The notes: generated from the letters alone by a model not told the origin. DNA of 64,000 bases from Martelella radicis (GCF_014196625.1 NZ_JACIDZ010000018.1:1-64000); one strand, 5' to 3'. Counted from the first letter of the stretch, positions 44,392 through 53,528 are shown. Program-made: numbers and translations.

Positions 44392-45300
44392 CTATTGAAC
44401 GTTGTAGATCCGGGCAATATCCGCAAGCATGAGCCGCGCGGCGATGATGCCGCCGGCCGTGTTCCAGACCGCATCTGACACGGGATGAACCCTGCCTGCC
44501 TGAACGGCGGAAAGCGACTGCCAGAGCGGATCATTGAGCACGTCCTCTTCCATTGCCTCGCCTTCGCCGTTACCGGTCTCCCAGGTGAAATAGAAGATGC
44601 GATCGCCGTCCATGTCCGGAATGCTTTCCTTGCCGGTACGGATCGCGAAGGCATCGACATTCTGGTTCTCGGGCCGACCAAAACCGATATCCTTCAGCAG
44701 CACGCCGGAAAAACTGTCGAGCTGATAGATGCGGATTTGCCCCGGCAGGAAGCGGATGACCGAGACCTTCTCGTCGATGGCATCTCCGAGTTTGTCCCTG
44801 AGATCGGCGACTGCCGCGTCATAGGCCGCGATTTGCGCGGCCCCCTCGTCGGCAAGCCCCAGCGCCTCGGCATAGAGCTTGAAATTGACCTTCCAGTCTC
44901 CACGCAGTTCCCCGGACATCACCGTCGGCGCGATGGCGCTGAGCTGCGGATAGACCTCCTCCTGCCGCTGGCGATTGGCAAGGATGAGGTCCGGTTCGAG
45001 TGCCGCGATCATCTCAAGGTTCACCGCGCTTTCCGTACCGACGGGAATGGCTTCGCCCATCTGATCCTCGATGTGATCCCACCACGGATCGCCGCGCCAG
45101 GAGTTGACGGCGCCGACGGGCTGAACGCCAAGAGCGAGCACCGCCTCAGTCCCCTCGTTGGTGAGACCCACCACACGCTGGGGATCATCGGGCACGCTCA
45201 CGGTTCCCATCGCATCCTCAACATCGCGCGCGGAAAGAGGCGTAGAGCAAAGCCCTATCGCGAGAGCCGCGAACGCGGCGAGTTTGGACAAGGACGGCAT
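44392..45300 (-). CDS. Iron-siderophore ABC transporter substrate-binding protein (FecB/FepB type)
   Basis: A 302-residue periplasmic or lipid-free receptor of the TroA/FepB group. The signal peptide ends GLCSTPLSA; the start at 45300 is chosen because GAGG stands 6 bases upstream. DDPQRVVGLTNEGTEAVLALGVQPVGAVNSW and LEMIAALEPDLILANRQRQEEVY are classic signatures. It is divergent from the fecCD-type permease genes and paralogous to the receptor gene at 48223, with which it shares the GTEAVLALGV / TTEAALAIGV and DMDGDRIF stretches. Confidence 0.88.
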   Translation of the reverse strand: MPSLSKLAAFAALAIGLCSTPLSARDVEDAMGTVSVPDDPQRVVGLTNEGTEAVLALGVQPVGAVNSWRGDPWWDHIEDQMGEAIPVGTESAVNLEMIAALEPDLILANRQRQEEVYPQLSAIAPTVMSGELRGDWKVNFKLYAEALGLADEGAAQIAAYDAAVADLRDKLGDAIDEKVSVIRFLPGQIRIYQLDSFSGVLLKDIGFGRPENQNVDAFAIRTGKESIPDMDGDRIFYFTWETGNGEGEAMEEDVLNDPLWQSLSAVQAGRVHPVSDAVWNTAGGIIAARLMLADIARIYNVQ

Positions 45301-45314
45301 CAGTTTCCTCAAGT

Positions 45315-45329
45315 TGACTACTAATCTCA
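45315..45329. promoter_or_regulatory. Iron-responsive operator (RirA box), TGA-N9-TCA
   Basis: TGACTACTAATCTCA fits the rhizobial iron-responsive operator consensus TGA-N9-TCA that is bound by RirA. It lies between the divergent receptor gene (15 bases upstream of its start) and the permease gene (68 bases), within a TTGACT (45314) and TTTAAA (45338) pair that could serve as -35 and -10. High iron is expected to repress both directions. Confidence 0.65.
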
Positions 45330-45396
45330 TATTTTGCTTTAAAGTTGACCGTTACACTCCGCAATGTCAAATCGTCTCCCGAAAGGATGAAGAGTC

Positions 45397-46392
45397 GTGA
45401 TACGCACCTTGCTGCTGCTCCTGCTGACATTGCTGATAGCCGTGACCGCCAGCCTGCATCTCGGCGTCCACATCTATGGGCCGGCCACGGTGTGGCAGGC
45501 GCTCTTCGGCGGCGCAGACGGCTCGTCTGAAATCATTATCCGAACATTGCGGCTGCCGCGCACGCTCAATGCCATCCTGACCGGGGCCGCGCTTTCCCTG
45601 TCTGGCCTGTTCATGCAGGCCGTCACCCGCAATCCCCTGGCCGAACCCGGCCTGCTCGGCGTCAATGCGGGGGCGGCCTTCGCGGTTGCCTGTGGCCTCG
45701 TGCTTCTGGGCGTCGTTTCGATTGCCGGGATCGGGCTGCTGGCCATTGCCGGGGCGCTGGCGGCGGCGGCACTGGTGTTCGGGCTTTCGGGCGCGCTCGG
45801 CCCAGCCGCCGGACCGACAGGGATCCTTCTTGTCGGGGTCACGGTCACGGCGATGCTTGCCTCGCTCACCCAGCTTTTCCTGCTCATCGACGAAACCGCG
45901 CTCGAAACCCTGCTGTTCTGGCTTTCCGGTGGCTTTGCCGACCGGCCCCTGGCGCTCTTGTGGATCGGACTCGGCGCGCTGTTCATCGCTTTCATCGGCG
46001 CCGCCGCTCTTGCGACGTCCATCGACGCGCTGCAACTCGACGATCAAAGCGCCAGCGGCATCGGCGTCGATGTGGCGCGCACGCGCCTTTCGGCGCTGAC
46101 GCTTTCGGCCCTGCTTTCCGCCGGGGCCGTCGCCATGTCCGGTCCAGTCGCCTTTCTTGGCCTGATCGCCCCGCATATCACCCGCCGTTTGATGCCGATG
46201 CGGCCGGGTTTCCTGGCCCTGGCGCTGCTGGCCATGCTGACCGGCGCCATCATTGCCGTTCTTGCCGATATTCTGGCGCGGCTGATCGTGGCGCCCGGCG
46301 AGGCCCCCATCGGCGCGGTGCTGGCCTTTGTCGGCGTGCCCTTCCTCATTCATCTGCTGAGAGCGAAGCGTATGCGCGGGGTCAACGTGTGA
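45397..46392 (+). CDS. Iron-siderophore ABC transporter permease (FecC/FepD type)
   Basis: A 331-residue membrane protein with about 9-10 helices. RTLRLPRTLNAILTGAALSLSGLFMQAVTRNPLAEPGLLGVNAGAAFAV is the FecCD signature. The start is GTG at 45397. The C-terminal GPVAFLGLIAPHITRRLMP is typical. The next gene begins within its stop codon. Confidence 0.9.
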   Translation: MIRTLLLLLLTLLIAVTASLHLGVHIYGPATVWQALFGGADGSSEIIIRTLRLPRTLNAILTGAALSLSGLFMQAVTRNPLAEPGLLGVNAGAAFAVACGLVLLGVVSIAGIGLLAIAGALAAAALVFGLSGALGPAAGPTGILLVGVTVTAMLASLTQLFLLIDETALETLLFWLSGGFADRPLALLWIGLGALFIAFIGAAALATSIDALQLDDQSASGIGVDVARTRLSALTLSALLSAGAVAMSGPVAFLGLIAPHITRRLMPMRPGFLALALLAMLTGAIIAVLADILARLIVAPGEAPIGAVLAFVGVPFLIHLLRAKRMRGVNV

Positions 46393-47402
46393 GGACGGTT
46401 CCGCTGCGTATCACCATTCTCATCCTGATCCTCGCCGGCGGCCTGGTTATCGCAACGGGGCTCGGCTCGAGCTTCATCGGTCCCTCGCGGGTCGCGGCGG
46501 CGCTTCTCGGCCATGGCAGCCGGACTGATGAGATCATCGTGTGGACACTCCGCCTGCCCCGCGTCGCGCTGGCCACGCTTGCCGGCATGGCGCTCGGCCT
46601 GTCCGGCGCGATCCTGCAAAGGGCGTTGCGCAACCCGATGGCCGCCCCTTCGATCCTCGGCATCACCGATGGCGCGGCGCTGGGCGTGGTCACCTTTCTG
46701 TGGCTTTTCTCCGATCAAGCCAATGTGCTGACGGTATCAATCCATTGGCAGCCGTTGGCCGCCGTCATCGGCGCCTTTGCCTTTGCGCTTCTTGTCGGCC
46801 TTCTGACCATGGCCGACCGGGGTCGCAGCGATCCGATCCGTCTCATTCTCTATGGCATTGCCCTTGCCGCTCTCGCCAAGGCCTGCGTCACGCTGATGAT
46901 GATCGTCGGTCCTGTCTACCGTGCGAGCCAGGCCTTGCAGTGGATCACCGGATCGGTCGGTGCCGCGCACTGGATGGATGTCGGCGTCGTGGCGGCCGGG
47001 CTCGCGCTGAGCGTCCCCCTCCTTGTTTTCATGCGCCTGCCATTGCGACAGATCGTGCTCGATCAGCAGACGGCGATGACGACGGGATTGCAGGTCAGCG
47101 GCAACCGGATCGGGCTTCTGGTTCTCTCGGTGGTGCTGACCGCACTTGCGATCGCGCAGGTCGGGGCAATCGGGTTCGTGGGGCTGATTGCGCCGCATGC
47201 GGCACGGCTGTTCAACGGACAGTTCCGGCCGGGATATCTCTTCAGCACCGCACTCATCGGCGGCATTCTGGTGCTTGCCGCCGACACGCTTGCCCGAACC
47301 ATCGCAAGCCCGCTGGAACTTCCGGCGGGCGCCGTGACCGCGCTGATCGGGGCGCCGCTCTTCCTCTCACTCATCTTACGGAGGCAAGTCCGCAATGGCT
47401 GA
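46389..47402 (+). CDS. Iron-siderophore ABC transporter permease (FecD/FepG type)
   Basis: A 337-residue FecCD permease, partner of the preceding gene: WTLRLPRVALATLAGMALGLSGAILQRALRNPMAAPSILGITDGAALGV and GAIGFVGLIAPHAARLFNG. The start is GTG at 46389, overlapping the stop of the first permease gene by 4 bases (GTGA); the frame open upstream to 45960 is only the shadow of the first permease gene. Confidence 0.9.
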   Translation: MRTVPLRITILILILAGGLVIATGLGSSFIGPSRVAAALLGHGSRTDEIIVWTLRLPRVALATLAGMALGLSGAILQRALRNPMAAPSILGITDGAALGVVTFLWLFSDQANVLTVSIHWQPLAAVIGAFAFALLVGLLTMADRGRSDPIRLILYGIALAALAKACVTLMMIVGPVYRASQALQWITGSVGAAHWMDVGVVAAGLALSVPLLVFMRLPLRQIVLDQQTAMTTGLQVSGNRIGLLVLSVVLTALAIAQVGAIGFVGLIAPHAARLFNGQFRPGYLFSTALIGGILVLAADTLARTIASPLELPAGAVTALIGAPLFLSLILRRQVRNG

Positions 47403-48195
47403 CACGCTCGCAACCCTTTCCGCGCTCTCGGCCAGCTATGACGGGTTCAGTGCTCTTGACGACATCAACCTCACTTTGCCCGAAGAAAAGATCATCGCCT
47501 TTTGCGGGCCGAATGGCAGCGGCAAATCCACGGCGCTGAAGGTCCTGCGTGCGCTCCATATGCCGCAATCCGGCGACGTCAGCATTGCAGGACGCCCGCT
47601 TTCGCGCTGGACATCGCGGGAGCTTGCGCGCGCAATCGCCATGCTCAGCCAATCGCCCGAAGCCCCGCCGGACATGAGCGTCGAAGACCTCGTCATGCTT
47701 GGCCGCTACGCCCGGCGCAGCCGCTTTTCCGCCCCATCCGCCGAAGACGAAAGCGCCATCGACCGTGCTCTGCAGACAACGGGCATGACTGACCTGCGCG
47801 CGCGCAGTCTTGGCCAGCTATCGGGCGGACAGCTGCAACGGGCGTGGATCGCGATGACGCTTGCGCAGGACGCACCCCGCATATTCCTCGATGAGCCGAC
47901 CAATCATCTCGATATCGCGCATGCGCTGGAGATACTTGACCTCCTGCGGATGCTGAACCGGCGGGAGAAGCGCAGTTTTGTCATCGTCCTGCACGACCTC
48001 AACCACGCCCTGCACTATGCCGATCATGTAGTATTGTTCAATGACGGCAAGATCGCTGCGGAGGGGCAGACTGGCGAGGTGCTGACAGAAGACATGATCA
48101 GTCGCGTTTTCAGCATCAACTGCCGCATCCTGGCACTGCCGGGCGAGGAGATACCCGTGATCGTGCCCTTCACCCGACGCGGAGCGGCAAGATAG
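47395..48195 (+). CDS. Iron-siderophore ABC transporter ATP-binding protein (FecE/FepC type)
   Basis: A 266-residue ATPase: Walker A GPNGSGKST (residues 37-45), signature LSGGQLQRAWIAMTLA, Walker B IFLDEPTNHLDIAHALEIL. It overlaps the end of the second permease gene by 8 bases. Together with the two receptors on either side it completes the iron-siderophore importer. Confidence 0.92.
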   Translation: MADTLATLSALSASYDGFSALDDINLTLPEEKIIAFCGPNGSGKSTALKVLRALHMPQSGDVSIAGRPLSRWTSRELARAIAMLSQSPEAPPDMSVEDLVMLGRYARRSRFSAPSAEDESAIDRALQTTGMTDLRARSLGQLSGGQLQRAWIAMTLAQDAPRIFLDEPTNHLDIAHALEILDLLRMLNRREKRSFVIVLHDLNHALHYADHVVLFNDGKIAAEGQTGEVLTEDMISRVFSINCRILALPGEEIPVIVPFTRRGAAR

Positions 48196-48222
48196 CACCC
48201 GGCGGCTTCGGCGCTGCAAATG

Positions 48223-49179
48223 CTAGGGCTTGCGCCCTTCGCCTGATACCGGCGGCAACGTCACGCCGTAGATCTCGGCAAGGTCATCCAGCATGGCCTG
48301 CGCGGCAAACCAACCGCCCGCCGTCGCCCAGACGCCGTCGTCCACTTCGCTCACCCGTCCGTCCTGGACTGCCGGCAGCCGTGCCCACAAAGGGTCGGAA
48401 AGGAACGCGGCAGCCGCCTCCTTGCCCTTGCCGTCGCCTCTGTCATAGGTCAGCCAGAATATCCGGTCACCATCCATATCAGGGATGCTTTCCCGCCCGA
48501 CCGCGATAGCAAGTCCGTCGCCCTGCTGCTGTGCCGGGCGGGTGAAGCCGGCATCATCAAGCACATGCCCCAGAAAGCTCCCTTTCAGATAGAGGTAGGT
48601 CTGGCCCGGCACGAAACGAACCACGGAAACGCGCTCGCCGGCATGTTCTCCAAGTCCGCCGCGCAGTGCATCCACGCGCGTGTCATAGGAAGCGAGCGCG
48701 GCCTCGCCTTCCGTCTGCCGATTGAGCGCGCGCGCCACGAAGACGAGATTGTCCTTCCAGGCTCCCAGGCCTTCCACGAAGACCGTCGGCGCAATGGCCG
48801 AGAGCTGGTCGTAGATCTCCTCATCCCGCTTGCGGCTGCCGATGATCAGATCGGGCTCAAGCGCGGCGACCAGTTCCACATTCACAGCCAATTCCGTGCC
48901 CAGATCGGCCGTGTCGGAAAGCCTGCCGCCAAGGTGCGGGTACCATGGATCGCCGTACCAGGAGCGCGTCGCCCCAACCGGCGTCACGCCAATGGCAAGG
49001 GCGGCTTCGGTGGTTTCATTGGTCAATGTGACCACGCGCCGGGGCGCGGGAGGAACCTCTGCCGTTCCCATCGCATGTTCGATCGTTTCGTCGGCCCGAA
49101 CGAACCCGACTGAAGCAAGAGAAAGGAAAAAGAACGCGGCGGCAAGAAGCTTGAAAGGCATAGAGAGAACCCGGGACAT
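48223..49179 (-). CDS. Iron-siderophore ABC transporter substrate-binding protein, second copy
   Basis: A 318-residue FecB/FepB-type receptor, clearly a paralogue of the one at 44392: PRRVVTLTNETTEAALAIGVTPVGATRSWYGDPW against PQRVVGLTNEGTEAVLALGVQPVGAVNSWRGDPW. The signal peptide ends LASVGFVRA. The ATG at 49179 is a reasonable choice; a TTG at 49188 with AGGAAA upstream or an ATG at 49161 are alternatives. It converges on the ATPase gene and has its own iron-responsive operator. Confidence 0.85.
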   Translation of the reverse strand: MSRVLSMPFKLLAAAFFFLSLASVGFVRADETIEHAMGTAEVPPAPRRVVTLTNETTEAALAIGVTPVGATRSWYGDPWYPHLGGRLSDTADLGTELAVNVELVAALEPDLIIGSRKRDEEIYDQLSAIAPTVFVEGLGAWKDNLVFVARALNRQTEGEAALASYDTRVDALRGGLGEHAGERVSVVRFVPGQTYLYLKGSFLGHVLDDAGFTRPAQQQGDGLAIAVGRESIPDMDGDRIFWLTYDRGDGKGKEAAAAFLSDPLWARLPAVQDGRVSEVDDGVWATAGGWFAAQAMLDDLAEIYGVTLPPVSGEGRKP

Positions 49180-49199
49180 TGAGAACAAGACATATTTCC

Positions 49200-49214
49200 T
49201 GACTATAATAGTCA
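49200..49214. promoter_or_regulatory. Iron-responsive operator (RirA box), TGA-N9-TCA
   Basis: TGACTATAATAGTCA is a perfect palindrome that exactly fits TGA-N9-TCA. It stands 20 bases before the second receptor gene on the minus strand and includes TATAAT-like sequence, so bound RirA would cover the promoter. Confidence 0.75.
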
Positions 49215-49499
49215 ATTTTGTCAATGGTCGATGCCCCGCATGCACATGCGCGGGAGCGGGTTTCGAAGATCAAGCGCAGGCCCGACAAGCATACGATGAA
49301 ACACTGGCCGAAGGGGCTTTGCTGTGTGGAAGACTGTCGTCGGCCAAGTGAGAACCAGGCGGTTCGGGCCGAGCCATGTCTCCCCTCGGAGGATACCGTT
49401 CCGCACGTTCATTTTCGCGGGGCCGCCTTCGCCTTCGCGCAAAACCTCAAGATATCCAGATCACCACGCGCCACAATCGCCCCCCCAAGAAAACACGAC

Positions 49500-49592
49500 A
49501 TGTCACGGAGCGTCGAATCGTCCGTGGAAACGCCGTCAACACAGGGAAAGCAGACCTTTGGCAACGCCCTCAAGACCCTGCAGGAGCGCTAG
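49500..49592 (+). CDS. Possible very small protein, unknown
   Basis: A 30-residue frame, beginning MSRSVESSVETPSTQG, with high GC and a threonine/serine-rich start. It lies just before the convergent tRNA-Arg gene. It has no good ribosome-binding site and no recognisable similarity, so it may not be a gene. The rest of 49215-49615 shows nothing. Confidence 0.2.
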   Translation: MSRSVESSVETPSTQGKQTFGNALKTLQER

Positions 49593-49615
49593 GCAAACTA
49601 TCTGATTGATATCTT

Positions 49616-49692
49616 TGGTGATCCCGACGCGATTCGAACGCGTGACCCTCAGATTAGGAATCTGATGCTCTATCCTGCTGAGCTACGGGACC
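49616..49692 (-). tRNA. tRNA-Arg (anticodon CCT)
   Basis: The minus strand folds as a cloverleaf. The acceptor stem GGTCCCG pairs with CGGGATC (one G-T pair), the anticodon stem TCAGA/TCTGA closes the loop TTCCTAA, giving anticodon CCT for AGG, and GTTCGAATC forms the T loop. CCA is encoded at 49616-49618. Confidence 0.95.
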
Positions 49693-49761
49693 ACTCGCCT
49701 CTCAATACAAAAGCGAAGGCCCGATGAAAAGCCCTGAATTGCATGAAAGGCGTGGCGACAT

Positions 49762-50925
49762 TCAGCCGCCCAGACGCGTCTCGGCAAGGCGGACCCAATA
49801 GGAGATGCCGTAGGGCAACGCCGCATCGTTGAAGTCATACTCGGCGTTGTGCAGCTCCGCGCTATCGCCGTTGCCCATCAGGATGAAGGCGCCCGGACGG
49901 GATTCGAGCATGTAGGAAAAATCCTCCGCCGCCGTCCAGGGCGCGAAATCCGTGTCGACTGCGGCCTCTCCCGCAATGCTGCTTGCCGCCGCGATCGCAT
50001 GCCCCGTCTCCTCCGGGTGATTGACGGTCGGCGGATAGTTGCGTGTGTAGGTCACCGACGCGACGCCGCCATGAGAAAGGGCCGTCATCTCCGCGATAGC
50101 CTTGATCCGTCGCTCGGCTAGGTCGCGATTTTCCGGCGAGAAGGACCGCACCGTTCCGCCGAGCTCGGCCTCGTCGGGAATGACGTTATGGGCAAAGCCT
50201 GCGTGAAACTCGGTGATCGAGACGACCAGCGGGCTCACCGGGTCGGCATTGCGCGAGACGATTGTCTGGCAGGCGCTGACGATCTGACTGCCGATCATGA
50301 TCGGATCGACCGATTTCTGCGGCTGGGCCGCATGGCCGCCGTCGCCCCTGACGACGATCCGGAATTCGTCCGTTGCCGCCATGATCGGGCCCGGCCGGAT
50401 CGCGAAATGCCCGACAGGAATGCCCGGGAAATTATGCATGCCGTAGACTTCCGCGATATCGAAGCGTTCCATCAGACCGTCATCGATCATCGCCTTGCCG
50501 CCACCGCCGCCCTCTTCGGCCGGCTGGAAGATCAGCGCCACGCGACCGGCGAAGTTGCGGGTGTCGGCAAGAAGCCGGGCGGCGCCGAGAAGCATCGCCA
50601 TATGGCCGTCATGGCCGCAGGCATGCATCTTGCCGTCGACTTTGGACGCCCATTCCTTGCCGCTCCTCTCGCCGATCGGCAGCGCGTCCATATCGGCCCT
50701 GAGCCCGATCGTGCGCCCGCCTTCGCGGTTGCCGCAGATGACGCCGACGACGCCCGTCCGGCCAATCCCCTCGACGACCTCGTCAACGCCGAAGGATCGC
50801 AATTGCGCAGCGACGAAGGCGGCCGTATTTTCGACATCATAGAGGAGTTCGGGATGCTGATGAAGAAACCGCCGCCATGTCGTGGCCTCGTCCTGGATCT
50901 GGGCGGCACTGTTCAACACCGGCAT
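49762..50925 (-). CDS. M20-family amidohydrolase (hippurate hydrolase/aminoacylase-like)
   Basis: A 387-residue M20D metallopeptidase. RRFLHQHPELLYDVENTAAFVAAQL, GLRADMDALPI, MHACGHDGHMAMLLGAARLL and FQPAEEGGGGGKAMIDDGLM supply the di-metal site. It hydrolyses N-acylated amino acids or similar amides in the cytoplasm; the natural substrate is unknown. It is divergent from the carboxypeptidase gene. Confidence 0.9.
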   Translation of the reverse strand: MPVLNSAAQIQDEATTWRRFLHQHPELLYDVENTAAFVAAQLRSFGVDEVVEGIGRTGVVGVICGNREGGRTIGLRADMDALPIGERSGKEWASKVDGKMHACGHDGHMAMLLGAARLLADTRNFAGRVALIFQPAEEGGGGGKAMIDDGLMERFDIAEVYGMHNFPGIPVGHFAIRPGPIMAATDEFRIVVRGDGGHAAQPQKSVDPIMIGSQIVSACQTIVSRNADPVSPLVVSITEFHAGFAHNVIPDEAELGGTVRSFSPENRDLAERRIKAIAEMTALSHGGVASVTYTRNYPPTVNHPEETGHAIAAASSIAGEAAVDTDFAPWTAAEDFSYMLESRPGAFILMGNGDSAELHNAEYDFNDAALPYGISYWVRLAETRLGG

Positions 50926-51062
50926 TAAGCATACCCCTGCAATTTTCTAAAATTCGTTGTAAAAGACGGTAATACATGTGGGACCGCACAGGACCGCACA
51001 CAAGGATTTCATCCTTCAAGGCGTATATCGATACCGCGCATCAGGCAAGTGGAGACAGTTTC

Positions 51063-52187
51063 GTGTTGCAGACGACAAGACCCGCACATAGCCAGTTCAA
51101 AGCCCTGATGGCCTCGTGGCTGGTCGCGTTGGCTCTCGTCCTTGCGGCGGCGGCAAGCCCGGCGCTCGCCAGTCCCTATATCGTCGTTGACGCGAATACG
51201 AACCGCGTACTGGCTGCGGAAGAGCCGTTCAAGCGCTGGTATCCGGCTTCGCTTGCAAAGCTGATGACGGCCTATCTGGTGTTCGAGGACATGAAGGCCG
51301 GCCGGCTCGATCCGCAGGCCGCCATCACCTTCTCCGCCGCCGCGGCAAACGAACCCGCCTCGAAGATGTACTTCGCGCCGGGCACGCGGGTGACCGTCGA
51401 CACCGCGCTGAAGATGATGCTGGTGCATTCGGCCAATGACGCCGCGCGCGCCGTTGCCGAACATGCGATCGGCGGGCGCGAGGCCTTCGTCAAGCGGATG
51501 AACGAAACAGCAAGGACGCTTGGCATGACAGATACGCATTTCGTCAACGCCAACGGCATGAACTCGATGAGCAACCCTCAGCCCGGCCAGTACACGACCG
51601 CGCGCGACATGGCGGTGCTCGCCATCGCCATCGAGAAGACATTTCCGGAATATCTCTATTATTTCACCATTCCGGGCATTGCCAGCGACAGCGGCAAATA
51701 CCGCAACACCAATCTCCTGATCGGCAATTTCGACGGGGCGATCGGCATGAAGACCGGCTTCGTCTGCGCCTCCGGCTATAACCAGGTCTCGTTCGCAAAG
51801 CGCAACGGCCGCGAGGTGGTCGCCGTCGCCTTCGGCGCGCCGAGCGTGCCTGCCCGAGCCGAGAAGGCCGCCGAGCTGCTGGAGACCGGACTGACGACAA
51901 GCGACCGCGACGGGCCGCGGCTTGACAGCTATCTTCCGCCGGCCGCCCCCGATCGTCCGGTCGCCGATGTCACCAGCCAGATCTGCAGCGCCGAAGCGGC
52001 CGAGAACCGCGTGGTGCTGCGCGACGATGACGGCAATCTGATGTTTTCCTCGCCCTATCTGAAGCCGCTTGAGAAGGACTATCCGACGGTCGACGCCTAT
52101 CGCCTTCCCAATGATACGGAAATGGCCGCGTCGTCCCTCGACAACCTCACCTCCGTACCCCTGCCCTATGCCCGTCCCGTCCAGTAG
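51063..52187 (+). CDS. D-alanyl-D-alanine carboxypeptidase (penicillin-binding protein 5/6 type)
   Basis: A 374-residue periplasmic serine peptidase that trims peptidoglycan stem peptides. Motifs: SLAK (Ser63-Lys66, active site), SAN (123-125) and KTG (230-232). A signal sequence ends near residue 38 (AASPALA). The GTG at 51063, with GGAG 8 bases upstream, is preferred to the longer frame from 50976. The C-terminal tail beyond 260 is rich in Asp and Pro and lacks an obvious amphipathic anchor. Confidence 0.88.
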   Translation: MLQTTRPAHSQFKALMASWLVALALVLAAAASPALASPYIVVDANTNRVLAAEEPFKRWYPASLAKLMTAYLVFEDMKAGRLDPQAAITFSAAAANEPASKMYFAPGTRVTVDTALKMMLVHSANDAARAVAEHAIGGREAFVKRMNETARTLGMTDTHFVNANGMNSMSNPQPGQYTTARDMAVLAIAIEKTFPEYLYYFTIPGIASDSGKYRNTNLLIGNFDGAIGMKTGFVCASGYNQVSFAKRNGREVVAVAFGAPSVPARAEKAAELLETGLTTSDRDGPRLDSYLPPAAPDRPVADVTSQICSAEAAENRVVLRDDDGNLMFSSPYLKPLEKDYPTVDAYRLPNDTEMAASSLDNLTSVPLPYARPVQ

Positions 52188-52195
52188 CCGCATCC

Positions 52196-53284
52196 ATGTA
52201 TAATCCGCCTGCCCCCATACCCGTCTCGATCGTCACCGGCTTTCTCGGCGCCGGCAAGTCCACGCTGCTGAACCGCCTGCTGAAGGACCCGGCGCTCAAT
52301 GATGCCGCCGTCATCATCAACGAGTTCGGCGAGGTCGGCATCGACCATCTTCTCGTGCAGTCGTCCGGCGATTCGATCATCGAGCTTTCCAACGGATGCC
52401 TGTGCTGCACCGTGCGCGGCGAACTGATCGACACGCTGGCCGATCTTCTCGACCGGATCCAGACGGAGAAGGTGAAGCCGGTGAGCCGGGTGATCATCGA
52501 GACCACGGGCCTTGCGGACCCAGTGCCGGTGCTGCTCGCCATCATGGCCCATCCGGCGATCGCCGCTTCTTTCCGTATCGACGGCGTGGTGACCCTGGTC
52601 GATGCCCTGACCGGTGTGGAGACGCTTTCCCGCCATGAGGAGGCCGCGCGCCAGGCAGCCGTCGCCGACCGGCTGGTCATCACCAAGACAGACCTGGCAA
52701 CGCCTGAAGCGCGCGATGAACTGCTGGTGAGGCTCAAGGGGCTGAACCCGCTGGCCGAGATCATCGATGTCTCCGATCCGGCAGCTTCCACACCGGCGCT
52801 GCTCGTCACCGGGCTTTTCGATGCCGCCCGCAAGACCGCGTCCGTCGGCGAATGGCTCACTGCGGAACAAGATGCCGGCGGCCATCATCATCACCACCAC
52901 GACGTCAATCGCCATGACGCCCATATCCGCGCCTTCGCGCTCACAGCCGGCCGGCTGGCGTCGCCTGCGATCATCGAGGCTTTCCAGCACCGGCTTGCCG
53001 CCGAACACGGCGAAAAGCTGCTGCGGCTGAAGGGCGTGGTGGCGCTTGCCGGCGATGACCGGCCGCTCGTGGTCCACGGCGTGCGCGACACGGTCTATCC
53101 CGCAACCCGGCTTGAGGCATGGGAGGGAGAGCCGGCAACGCGTCTTGTCGTGATCACCAGCGACCTCGCGGAAGCCGTGGTGCGGGACCTGTTCGAAACC
53201 TATCTCGACCGCCCTGGCATCGACCGGCCCGACCGGGCAGCGCTCGACGACAATCCGCTCTCGGCCTTCGGCTTCAAGTATTAG
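52196..53284 (+). CDS. CobW/COG0523-family GTPase, probable metal chaperone
   Basis: A 362-residue P-loop GTPase. Walker A GFLGAGKST is at 15-23 and the GCLCC metal-binding motif at 67-71. TKTD carries nucleotide specificity near 163-166. Six consecutive histidines at 230-235 followed by DVNRHDAH form a histidine-rich loop, and the C-terminal CobW_C domain follows. COG0523 proteins deliver zinc or cobalt; the CLCC and His loop favour zinc. It starts 8 bases after the carboxypeptidase gene, but no cobalamin gene is adjacent here (cobS and cobT are 8 kb away). Confidence 0.88.
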   Translation: MYNPPAPIPVSIVTGFLGAGKSTLLNRLLKDPALNDAAVIINEFGEVGIDHLLVQSSGDSIIELSNGCLCCTVRGELIDTLADLLDRIQTEKVKPVSRVIIETTGLADPVPVLLAIMAHPAIAASFRIDGVVTLVDALTGVETLSRHEEAARQAAVADRLVITKTDLATPEARDELLVRLKGLNPLAEIIDVSDPAASTPALLVTGLFDAARKTASVGEWLTAEQDAGGHHHHHHDVNRHDAHIRAFALTAGRLASPAIIEAFQHRLAAEHGEKLLRLKGVVALAGDDRPLVVHGVRDTVYPATRLEAWEGEPATRLVVITSDLAEAVVRDLFETYLDRPGIDRPDRAALDDNPLSAFGFKY

Positions 53285-53528
53285 GGTCTTCCCCGCGCGC
53301 AATCACGAAACGGTGGCCGGGCTCGGTCTTTTCTGACGCGAGCAGACGATGGCCTTTCTCGTTGCACAGATGCGGAATATCGATCACCGCCAGCGGATCG
53401 CTGGTCTCGATTGTCAGAACCGTTCCGGGCGGAAGCTGTGCCAGGCGCTTTTCCGTCTTCAGCGCAGGCAGCGGGCATTTCAGCCCGCGAAGATCGTAGT
53501 GATCGCTCGCCTGCCCGTCCTGCGTCAC
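53274..53528 (-). CDS. TusA/SirA-family sulfur-carrier-like protein
   Basis: An 84-residue protein with the CPxP motif LKCPLP and the compact beta-alpha-beta-alpha-beta-beta pattern of the TusA family (DLRGLKCPLPALKTEKRL, then LTIETSDPLAVIDIPHLCNEKGH). The cysteine can carry persulfide for thiolation or sulfur trafficking. Its 3' end overlaps the convergent GTPase gene by 11 bases, and its start lies in the stop of the transpeptidase gene. Confidence 0.85.
   Translation of the reverse strand: MTQDGQASDHYDLRGLKCPLPALKTEKRLAQLPPGTVLTIETSDPLAVIDIPHLCNEKGHRLLASEKTEPGHRFVIARGEDPNT

Noticed and set aside
49616-49692. tRNA-Arg as an integration site for an island
   Set aside because: No integrase gene and no repeated 3' tRNA fragment was seen on either side; XerD at 55.9 kb is the housekeeping enzyme.
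52196-53284. Assignment as the cobalamin gene cobW
   Set aside because: The gene is not in a cobalamin operon and has the CLCC and histidine-loop features common to zinc-type COG0523 proteins, so only the family name is given.
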